Shown here: one piece after another, positions 1 through 6,214 of the stretch
Numbering within the stretch: the first letter of the stretch is position 1
Layout: every line of letters starts with the position of its first letter
From: an uncultured Prevotellaceae bacterium
Lineage (GTDB): Bacteria > Bacteroidota > Bacteroidia > Bacteroidales > Muribaculaceae
Length of the DNA stretch: 14,305 bases
NCBI GenBank assembly: GCA_937896015.1
Contig: CALBLR010000044.1
Span: forward strand, 1-14,305
Direction of reading: 5' to 3'
Position numbers and translations under genes: made by a program
Notes under the pieces: generated by a model
The model's input: only the letters and a program-made list of their open reading frames with translations
Database searches by the model: none
Told to the model about the DNA's origin: nothing

Positions 1-1141
1 TCTGCTGAGACCGCTGGTAGTCGTTGATGCCCTCCACCATGCCGATATAAGCAATTTCGGCAGTGTTGGGGATAAACGAAAATATTGTGTGGTCCACGTC
101 ATAGTCCACTGCCTTCAGAATCTTGCCTGCCAAGTTGCGGCCAAGGCGCTTGCGCTCCTCATATATGTCGGCATCGCTGCCGCGCGAGAAGTAGATGCGC
201 TCAAACGAGCAGCGGCGGTTGTCGAGCTCATCGAGGATTTTGCTCACCTCCACATCGCCCCGCTTGTTCACAATCACGGCAGAACCAGGAGTCAGTTCCT
301 TCACCTGGTCGACTTCAACCCTCATGGTGGTTTGAATCACCGGGCGCTCCGATGCCGCCACAAATATCTCATCATCGCAATAGTAGAATGCGGGGCGAAT
401 GCCGTGAGGGTCGCGCATCACAAACATATCGCCGCTGCCAGTGATGCCGCACATTGCATATCCACCGTCCCATGTGCCCGACGGACGCTGCAACACTTCC
501 CTAATATCGAGGTTATCCTCAATCATCTCGGTCAGAGCCTTGCCGTCAAGTCCTTGACGGTGATACTCGTCATACAGGCGCTGGTTGGCTTTGTCGAGCG
601 ACTGGCCAAGCTGCTCCAGCAGTATCACAGTGTCGGAATACACGCGCGGATGCTGACCCTGGCTCACGATGTCGTTGAAAATCTCGTCAACATTGGTCAT
701 GTTGAAGTTGCCGCACAGCAGCAGATTGCGCGACTTCCAGTTGTTGCGGCGCAAAAACGGGTGCACATAGCTTATGCCCGACTTGCCCGTGGTGCTGTAG
801 CGCAGGTGGCCCATATAGGCCTCGCCCACAAACGGCAGCTCGCTCTCGCGCGTGCCGCCCATCACAGCCTCGCTGATTTGGCTGCGCACCTTGCCAAAGA
901 TCTCGCTTATGGCTCCCGAACCGAGGCCACGCTCGCGAAATATGTATTCATTGCCCGGCTGTGTGTGTATCGACACGCAGCCCAGTCCGGCGCCCTCCTG
1001 TCCACGGTTGTGCTGCTTCTCCATGAGCAGATACAGCTTGTTTAGGCCATACAGGTAGGTGCCGTACTTTTCCTTATAGTAGCTTAGTGGCTTGCGCAAT
1101 CTTATCATTGCTATGCCACACTCGTGCTTTAAAACTTCCAC
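1..1141 (-). CDS. PurF-type class II glutamine amidotransferase / amidophosphoribosyltransferase-like protein, 3' end beyond window
   Basis: N-terminal 380 residues of a PurF-type enzyme, which takes the amide of glutamine and passes ammonia to a phosphoribosyltransferase domain (first step of purine synthesis in true PurF). Visible: a 7-residue propeptide before Cys8 (HECGIAM), the expected Ntn nucleophile; RGQEGAG (46-52), GHLRYSTTG (111-119), GNFNMTN (144-150), RDPHGIRP (243-250), ASERP (263-267) and CSFERIYFSRGSD (311-323), which matches the start of the PRTase region of PurF. The PRPP loop lies outside the window. The start is GTG at 1141, chosen because family members begin just before this HECG motif; the first ATG (1108) would delete the nucleophile. 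AAAGG lies just upstream. It begins 11 nt after the glnN stop, so it is probably cotranscribed with glutamine synthesis. RDPHG sits some 45 residues later than I recall for ordinary PurF, so this is the longer Bacteroidales form, and its exact acceptor is not proven. Confidence 0.88.
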   Translation of the reverse strand, partial: MEVLKHECGIAMIRLRKPLSYYKEKYGTYLYGLNKLYLLMEKQHNRGQEGAGLGCVSIHTQPGNEYIFRERGLGSGAISEIFGKVRSQISEAVMGGTRESELPFVGEAYMGHLRYSTTGKSGISYVHPFLRRNNWKSRNLLLCGNFNMTNVDEIFNDIVSQGQHPRVYSDTVILLEQLGQSLDKANQRLYDEYHRQGLDGKALTEMIEDNLDIREVLQRPSGTWDGGYAMCGITGSGDMFVMRDPHGIRPAFYYCDDEIFVAASERPVIQTTMRVEVDQVKELTPGSAVIVNKRGDVEVSKILDELDNRRCSFERIYFSRGSDADIYEERKRLGRNLAGKILKAVDYDVDHTIFSFIPNTAEIAYIGMVEGINDYQRSQQ

Positions 1142-1152
1142 TTTGCCTTTAG

Positions 1153-3342
1153 TTAGTGAATAAACAGCAGTTCTCTGTACTTGGGCAGAGGCCACATTTC
1201 ATCGTCGACCATAAGCTCGAGCTTGTCGATATGGTAGCGGATGGTGTCGAGATAGGGGACCACTGTGTCGTGATAGGCGTTGGCCTTGTCGCGCAGGCTG
1301 TCGATTTTGTTGGCCACCTTGCGGGCATTGACCATGGCAGCCACGTTGTCCTTGATAAACTGCATGTGCTCCGACATCTTCTCGATCATGGCCATGTCTT
1401 GAGCTGCGATTTTCTCGCCTTGCTCCTTGGGGAAAAGGCTCTTGATCTTATACACGTTGTCGAGCAGAATCGACTGGTAGCGTGTGGCAACGGGAATTAT
1501 ATGGTTGAGGGCCAGGTCGCCAAACACGCGTGCCTCAATCTGAATCTTCTTGGTGTAGGTCTCCCAGCTCACCTCGTTGCGGGCCTCGAGCTCAACCTTG
1601 TTGAACACGCCAGTGTTGGCAAACAGCTCAACCGATGCTTTGTCGAGGAACGAGTCGAGAATCTTAGGCACCGAAGTCTCGCAGTCAAGACCGCGGCGCT
1701 TAGCCTCCTCTTTCCACTCGTCGCTGTATCCGTTGCCATCGAAGTGTATTGGCTTGGAGTATTCAATGAGCCGCTTGTCCTCCTCAAGAATGGCGTGGTC
1801 AAGCTCCTCACCGGCTGCCACGCGGGCATCGACGCGAGTCTTAAACTCCTTAAGCTGCTCGGCCACAGCTGCGTTGAGCACTATCATGGCCGAAGCGCTG
1901 TTGGCGCTCGAGCCCACGGCGCGGAACTCAAAGCGGTTGCCGGTGAAGGCAAAGGGCGATGTGCGGTTGCGGTCGGTGTTGTCGAGCAGCAAGTCGGGAA
2001 TCTGCGACACCTTAAGGTTGAGGGCCGACTTGCCTCCAAACGACAGGTCGTCGTCCTGATCCTTGCTGATGAGCTGCTCCAGAATGGTGCTCACCTGCGA
2101 GCCAAGGAACATCGAAATGATGGCTGGCGGCGCCTCGTTGGCACCCAGGCGGTGGGCATTGGTGGCACTCACGATCGACGCCTTAAGCAGTCCGTTGTAT
2201 TTATACACAGCGGCCATCACATTGGAAACAAATGTGATGAACTGCAAGTTCTCTTTTTCAGTTTTGCCGGGCTTAAACAGCTGTGTGCCAGTGTCGGTGC
2301 CCAGACTCCAGTTGTTGTGCTTGCCCGAGCCGTTGATGCCGGCAAACGGCTTTTCATGCAGCAGCACGCGGAAATGGTGGCGGCGGGCCACCTCGGCCAT
2401 CACCTTCATCACCAGCAGGTTGTGGTCGTTGGCCAGATTGGTCTCCTCGTAAATCGGGGCAAGCTCAAACTGGTTGGGGGCCACCTCGTTGTGACGGGTC
2501 TTGGCAGGAATGCCCAGTTTGTGGCATTCAATCTCCAGGTCGAGCATAAACTCCTCCACACGCATTGGAATTGCTCCGAAGTAGTGATCTTCAAGCTGCT
2601 GATTCTTTGCGCTCTCGTGGCCCATGAGGGTGCGGCCGGTCATCACCAAGTCGGGACGTGCGGCAAACAGAGCCTCGTCGACGAGGAAATATTCCTGCTC
2701 CCAGCCCAAATATGAAATCACATGCTTCACCTTGGGGTCAAAATACTGAGCCACTGCCGTGCCTGCCTTGTCAACGCTGTTGAGCGCGCGCAGCAGCGGA
2801 GTCTTGTAGTCGAGCGACTCGCCAGAGTATGCAATGAATATGGTGGGGATGCACAGGGTGTTGTCATGAATGAATGCCGGCGACGAGATGTCCCATGCCG
2901 AGTAGCCACGGGCCTCAAACGTGTTGCGGATTCCGCCATTGGGGAAACTTGACGCATCGGGCTCTTGCTGGACAAGAAGTTTTCCGCTGAATTCCTCAAT
3001 CACTCCGCCCTTGCCATCGTGCTCGATGAAAGAGTCGTGCTTCTCGGCGGTGCCGTCGGTGAGAGGGTGGAACCAGTGGGTGTAGTGCGACACGCCATTG
3101 TCCATAGCCCATTTTTTCATGCCTGCGGCCACGCTGTCGGCCACCTCGCGGTTCAGCGGCTCCTTGTTGTCGATTGCATAGATCAATGCCTCATAGGTCT
3201 GCTTGGGCAGATACTGATACATCGTCTTGCGGTTGAAAACATACATGCCGTAGTAGTCCGAAGGTGCGCCTTCAGGGATCTTCACATTAACCGGTTCGCG
3301 GTTAAAGGCCTGTTCAACTTCTTTAAATCTCAGGTGTGACAT
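1153..3342 (-). CDS. glnN: Type III glutamine synthetase (GSIII)
   Basis: ATP-dependent cytosolic ligase joining ammonia to glutamate to make glutamine. At 729 residues it matches the GSIII family, first described in Bacteroides fragilis, rather than the roughly 450-residue GSI. Visible active-site segments: WEQEYF (214-219, metal-binding glutamates), HNEVAPNQFE (284-293), HEKPFAGINGSGKHNNWS (329-346, glutamate and metal binding), and a later FTGNRFEFRAVGSS segment typical of the nucleotide/phosphate side. The 200 residues before the catalytic core and the long helical C-terminus are GSIII-specific. The start ATG at 3342 has no strong ribosome binding site and sits in AT-rich sequence, normal for Bacteroidota. 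The PurF-like gene follows after 11 nt. A consensus promoter and a long structured leader precede the gene. No truncation or missing catalytic residue was seen. Confidence 0.97.
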   Translation of the reverse strand: MSHLRFKEVEQAFNREPVNVKIPEGAPSDYYGMYVFNRKTMYQYLPKQTYEALIYAIDNKEPLNREVADSVAAGMKKWAMDNGVSHYTHWFHPLTDGTAEKHDSFIEHDGKGGVIEEFSGKLLVQQEPDASSFPNGGIRNTFEARGYSAWDISSPAFIHDNTLCIPTIFIAYSGESLDYKTPLLRALNSVDKAGTAVAQYFDPKVKHVISYLGWEQEYFLVDEALFAARPDLVMTGRTLMGHESAKNQQLEDHYFGAIPMRVEEFMLDLEIECHKLGIPAKTRHNEVAPNQFELAPIYEETNLANDHNLLVMKVMAEVARRHHFRVLLHEKPFAGINGSGKHNNWSLGTDTGTQLFKPGKTEKENLQFITFVSNVMAAVYKYNGLLKASIVSATNAHRLGANEAPPAIISMFLGSQVSTILEQLISKDQDDDLSFGGKSALNLKVSQIPDLLLDNTDRNRTSPFAFTGNRFEFRAVGSSANSASAMIVLNAAVAEQLKEFKTRVDARVAAGEELDHAILEEDKRLIEYSKPIHFDGNGYSDEWKEEAKRRGLDCETSVPKILDSFLDKASVELFANTGVFNKVELEARNEVSWETYTKKIQIEARVFGDLALNHIIPVATRYQSILLDNVYKIKSLFPKEQGEKIAAQDMAMIEKMSEHMQFIKDNVAAMVNARKVANKIDSLRDKANAYHDTVVPYLDTIRYHIDKLELMVDDEMWPLPKYRELLFIH

Positions 3343-3599
3343 AATTTAATATGTTAATATTATAAACCAGTAAAAAACAATCTTTGATTTTTTGTGCCAC
3401 ACAGGCTGTGGGCTGCACTGCCCGCCATGCGGCTGCAAGGGTATAAAAACAAGAATATCACCCGTTGAGGTGATATCTTTGCTGTTCGGTTAGGGGCGAA
3501 ATAGGCTACCGCGCTTTTTACAGCACTGCTGCAACTGCACAAATCTGCGCCTTTGCACGAGTCGGTATGCCTAAACAATCGTTTCACCCTTGCTAATAA
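3343..3599 (-). promoter_or_regulatory. Long structured 5' leader of glnN
   Basis: About 255 nt lie between the inferred transcription start (near 3599) and the glnN ATG, with no convincing gene. Read on the minus strand the RNA can form: (a) a 7-bp hairpin UUGCAGC-AGU-GCUGUAA at 3518-3534; (b) an 8-bp hairpin AUAUCACC-UCAACG-GGUGAUAU at 3455-3476, followed by the U-rich tract UUCUUGUUUUU, which looks like a weak intrinsic terminator; (c) two mutually exclusive hairpins sharing the GCCC at 3410-3413, namely GGGC-AGUGCA-GCCC (3410-3423) and GCC-CACA-GCC-UGUG-(U)-GGC (3396-3413). This arrangement is compatible with transcription attenuation of glnN, but I recognise no known riboswitch class. 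Structure is seen in the sequence; the regulatory role is inference. Confidence 0.4.
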
Positions 3600-3605
3600 T
3601 GAGTG

Positions 3606-3636
3606 CAAAGTTAGCGCATCTAAGCCAAAAAACAAA
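3606..3636 (-). promoter_or_regulatory. Bacteroidota-type promoter for glnN
   Basis: On the minus strand, TTTG (3633-3636) is followed after exactly 19 nt by TAACTTTG (3606-3613). This is a full match to the Bacteroidota -33 TTTG / -7 TAnnTTTG consensus. Transcription should begin near 3599 and run into the long glnN leader. Confidence 0.75.
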
Positions 3637-3736
3637 ACAAATTCGGACGGTGAAAGTGGCATTTTGTAGTTTTTTTCTCGATGTTTTCTCGATATTCCGG
3701 CTTTTAGCCTCATAATGAGTAGCAAAAAAACGGCAT

Positions 3737-3764
3737 CATTTTTGCCATAGTTACGGCAAAAATG
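3737..3764. promoter_or_regulatory. Perfect 10-bp inverted repeat upstream of the lipoprotein operon (possible operator)
   Basis: CATTTTTGCC at 3737-3746 and GGCAAAAATG at 3755-3764 are perfect reverse complements around an 8-nt spacer. The site lies 44 nt upstream of the lipoprotein ATG, between two divergent genes, so no gene ends here and a terminator role is unlikely. It overlaps the only weak promoter candidate for the plus-strand operon: TTTG at 3741-3744, then 22 nt, then TAATTTTA at 3767-3774, one base off TAnnTTTG. That position would suit a repressor or activator site. The repeat is certain; the function is inferred. Confidence 0.4.
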
Positions 3765-3807
3765 TGTAATTTTATGTACTGAAAACTGATTTTATAGATT
3801 CATCAAT

Positions 3808-4665
3808 ATGTCAATCAAAACACTTATCCCGTTTATGGGGCTGATTATAACGCTGTTATCATCTGGCTGCGGCAACATTGCCAAGAAGGCGTTGCATCCA
3901 CAGGACACGGTGGGGATCGCCTCTACGCAAGTCTCCGACAACTCATCGTTTAAGAAGAGCAATGGCGAACAGTGCAAAGTCAGCATCAACGCCAACATTG
4001 CCTATCCCAAGGCATATAAGGACTCGGCCGACACGCGCAAGCTGCAGCAGTTGTTCACAACGGTGCTGCTCGACGTGCCTGGCGACTCGGTGGGCCTGCA
4101 AGATGCCATGCACGAATATGCCGCCGCCTATCTCGACCAGAATGCACCCACAGCCGATGACGATGACGTGCCAAGCGGTGAGGCTGAAGGCGGTGACGAC
4201 TACGACGCTGTGAGCGTGGTGAGCTACAACGCCACAATCAACATCACCCCGATTTTCAATAAAGACGGCATTCTCACATTCTGCAAAGAAGAAATAATAA
4301 AGAAGAACAATAGGGTGACGCTGAAGACGCACCACTACTACAACATCGACCTCGAGGCCATGGCGCAGATTGCCGTGAACCGAATTTTCAAGAGTTCGTC
4401 GCTCAACGACGTGTGCCAGCTCATGAAGGACAAGCTCATGAGCCAAAACAACGTGAAGAGCGAAGACGAACTCAATGATTTGGGCTATTACAATCTGCCC
4501 AACCTGTCGGTGACCAACAACTTTTTCTTCACCGACAAGGGCATCACCTGGAGTTTTGAGCCCAATGAGTTGGCCATAAACGCCATTGGAGAGCCGCAAA
4601 TCAGCCTCGACTTCAGCTCGCTGAAGCCATATTTCCTCGAAAACTCCATAATCAACAACTTGTAG
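3808..4665 (+). CDS. Lipoprotein with a DUF3298-like C-terminal domain
   Basis: Predicted lipoprotein of 285 residues. Residues 1-20 are a signal peptide with a hydrophobic core and the lipobox LSSGC, placing the lipidated Cys at 21; it is probably anchored in the cell envelope. The C-terminal half reads like DUF3298 (RsiV-type extracellular domain): HHYYNIDLEAMAQIAVNRIF around 175-194, then FFFTDKGITWSFEPNELAINAIGEPQISL at about 239-267, where the usual pattern is a strand, 'F.P.E.A....G' and a final strand. A strongly acidic linker (DDDD, EAEGGDDYD; about 112-134) interrupts the N-terminal domain, which would correspond to the DUF4163-like part. The molecular role of these lipoproteins in Bacteroidota is unknown; peptidoglycan or ligand sensing by analogy to RsiV is only a guess. 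It is the first gene of a tight set, and rsmG starts 8 nt after its stop. Confidence 0.8.
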   Translation: MSIKTLIPFMGLIITLLSSGCGNIAKKALHPQDTVGIASTQVSDNSSFKKSNGEQCKVSINANIAYPKAYKDSADTRKLQQLFTTVLLDVPGDSVGLQDAMHEYAAAYLDQNAPTADDDDVPSGEAEGGDDYDAVSVVSYNATINITPIFNKDGILTFCKEEIIKKNNRVTLKTHHYYNIDLEAMAQIAVNRIFKSSSLNDVCQLMKDKLMSQNNVKSEDELNDLGYYNLPNLSVTNNFFFTDKGITWSFEPNELAINAIGEPQISLDFSSLKPYFLENSIINNL

Positions 4666-4673
4666 GCACGCAC

Positions 4674-5303
4674 ATGGCAATCGAGCACATCATAAAGTAT
4701 TTTCCACACCTCACCGATGAGCAGAGGCGGCAATTTGCCATTCTTGAAGCAGAATACCCGCAGTGGAACGAGAAAATCAATGTGATTTCGCGCAAGGACA
4801 TCGACAACCTTGAGGTGAACCACATCCTGCATTCCCTTGCGATAGCAAAATTCACCGATTTTGCCGAAGGCACAAAAATTCTTGATTTCGGCACCGGAGG
4901 CGGTTTTCCTGCTATTCCGCTTGCCGTGCTGCTGCCCGGCTGCGAGTTTCATCTGGTGGATCGCATAGCCAAAAAGCTAAGGGTGGCCCAAGCGGTGGCC
5001 CAAGCGGCAGGACTGGGCAACATCACAGTGCAGCACGGCGACATCAAGGAGGTGAAGGGCAAATTTGACTTTGTGGTGAGCCGCGCCGTAATGGACATGG
5101 GCAAGATGGTGCCGCTGCTCAAGCGTCTTGTTGACAGCGACAATGGCAAAAACACGCTTCCAAACGGGCTTATATGCCTCAAAGGCGGCAATTTGACCGA
5201 TGAATTGGCACCATTTGCCAGCAGCGTGGTAGTCGACGAATTGAACCTACACTTCGATGAGCCTTTTTTTGAGACCAAAAAGATAGTGTACATGCCACTA
5301 TAA
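4674..5303 (+). CDS. rsmG: 16S rRNA (guanine-N7)-methyltransferase RsmG (GidB)
   Basis: Cytosolic SAM-dependent enzyme that methylates N7 of G527 in 16S rRNA (E. coli numbering). Its 209 residues match the family's usual length. Visible: WNEKINVISRKD (31-42), the conserved 'WN..iNL..r' segment; VNHILHSL (48-55), the family 'H..DSL' region; SAM motif I ILDFGTGGGFPAIPLA (69-84), with an acidic end of the next strand at VDR (95-97); HGDIKEV (121-127); and FDFVVSRAV (131-139), the motif IV region that normally reads 'D.v.sRA'. It lies 8 nt after the lipoprotein gene and 16 nt before the hydrolase gene, so the three are probably cotranscribed. No defect seen. Loss of this enzyme is known to give low-level streptomycin resistance in several bacteria. 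Confidence 0.95.
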   Translation: MAIEHIIKYFPHLTDEQRRQFAILEAEYPQWNEKINVISRKDIDNLEVNHILHSLAIAKFTDFAEGTKILDFGTGGGFPAIPLAVLLPGCEFHLVDRIAKKLRVAQAVAQAAGLGNITVQHGDIKEVKGKFDFVVSRAVMDMGKMVPLLKRLVDSDNGKNTLPNGLICLKGGNLTDELAPFASSVVVDELNLHFDEPFFETKKIVYMPL

Positions 5304-5319
5304 TCATTCAAAACTCATT

Positions 5320-5958
5320 ATGCATATCGTAAAATTCACCGTCAACCCATTTGGGGAGAACACCTATATATTAAGGAGTGGCACTTCGAATAAAGCCATA
5401 GTAGTTGACCCTGGCATGATGACTGCGCCAGAGCGCGAGGCCGTGGACGGGTACATCACCCAAAACGGGCTTGAACCGCAATGCATCCTTGTGACACACA
5501 TGCACGTCGACCATGTGGCTTCGGCAGCATGGCTCGCCGGCAAATATGGCTTGAGGATAAAGGCAAGCAAAGCCGATGCCGCGCTTGCGGCGTCGCTGCC
5601 CAGCCAGGCAGCCCGGTTTGGCTTAAAGATTGAGGTGAATCCGATAGATGACTACGACACTATCGGCGATGGCGACAGCCTTAGCCTCGATGGCGAAGTA
5701 ATAAATGTGCTGGCTTCGCCAGGCCATTCGCCAGGCGGATTGGCATACTACCTGCCACAAAGCGGGGCGGTGCTGGTGGGCGACAGCCTGTTTCTTGGCA
5801 GCATAGGCCGCACCGACCTGCCAGGGGGCTCACACGGGCAACTGGTGGAGAGCATCAAGACCAAAATCCTGTCACTGCCCGGCGACACAGTGGTTTTGCC
5901 CGGCCACGGGCCGCAGACCAGTGTCGCCGATGAGAAGGCTCACAACCCATATTTGTGA
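5320..5958 (+). CDS. Metallo-beta-lactamase-fold hydrolase (glyoxalase II / YcbL-like)
   Basis: Zinc-dependent hydrolase of 212 residues. All expected metal ligands are visible: H60, H62, D64 and H65 in THMHVDH; H136 in SPGHSPGG; D155 in VGDSLF; and H196 in LPGHGP. GRTDLPGG (163-170) is typical of the short glyoxalase-II-like branch (YcbL type) that lacks the long C-terminal glutathione-binding domain. The substrate could be a thioester such as a hydroxyacyl-thiol, but Bacteroidota generally lack glutathione, so the true substrate is unknown. It has no signal peptide and is probably cytosolic. It follows rsmG after 16 nt in the same direction, most likely as the last gene of that operon. I saw no clear intrinsic terminator after it. 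Confidence 0.88.
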   Translation: MHIVKFTVNPFGENTYILRSGTSNKAIVVDPGMMTAPEREAVDGYITQNGLEPQCILVTHMHVDHVASAAWLAGKYGLRIKASKADAALAASLPSQAARFGLKIEVNPIDDYDTIGDGDSLSLDGEVINVLASPGHSPGGLAYYLPQSGAVLVGDSLFLGSIGRTDLPGGSHGQLVESIKTKILSLPGDTVVLPGHGPQTSVADEKAHNPYL

Positions 5959-6075
5959 CACACCTCGGCAACCTATTAAGGGGACTTGCAGTAACAAAAA
6001 GGCGAAACATGCACATAAATTGTGCCATATATTCACTTTTGAGGGTGCATCGGGTGTGATTTTCAGACTGAATTA

Positions 6076-6107
6076 CTTGTTGGCTTGCTTGTAATTTACT
6101 ATATTTG
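6076..6107 (+). promoter_or_regulatory. Bacteroidota-type promoter for recQ
   Basis: CTTG (6076-6079, keeping the core TTG) is followed after 20 nt by TATATTTG (6100-6107), an exact TAnnTTTG -7 element. Transcription would begin near 6114, about 100 nt before the recQ ATG. This supports recQ starting a new transcription unit separate from the rsmG operon. Confidence 0.65.
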
Positions 6108-6214
6108 TAAGGTGGTTAGTGGAAAAACATGCCACTGGGCAAAAAACACCTTTGCGCTAAGCCACATGCCACATACTATTGACACAACTGATTAATAACA
6201 CATACATTAAAGAT

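Noticed and set aside
89..1045. 318-codon open frame on the plus strand at the left edge
   Set aside because: It is antisense to the PurF-like gene, whose reverse-strand translation has clear catalytic motifs. The plus-strand translation is His/Ala/Val-rich shadow sequence.
1156..2715. 519-codon open frame on the plus strand opposite glnN
   Set aside because: It lies wholly antisense to a clearly intact glnN. It is open because of the codon bias of glnN, and its translation shows no recognisable family.
3360..3725. 121-codon open frame on the minus strand upstream of glnN
   Set aside because: It starts upstream of the consensus glnN promoter and runs through the structured leader. It has no ribosome site or recognisable domain. 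A leader peptide from an internal GTG cannot be excluded but is not supported.
3943..4680. 245-codon open frame on the minus strand
   Set aside because: It is antisense to the lipoprotein gene, which has a clean signal peptide, lipobox and DUF3298-like domain. The reverse frame is a shadow.
4982..5005. Tandem 12-nt repeat GGTGGCCCAAGC x2 inside rsmG
   Set aside because: It encodes VAQAVAQA in a helix whose length matches other RsmG proteins, so it is not an insertion. Probably chance in an Ala-rich helix.
6179..6214. TTG start adding 12 residues to RecQ
   Set aside because: ATG 6215 fits the usual RecQ N-terminus. The extra residues are not family-like, and TTG starts are rare.
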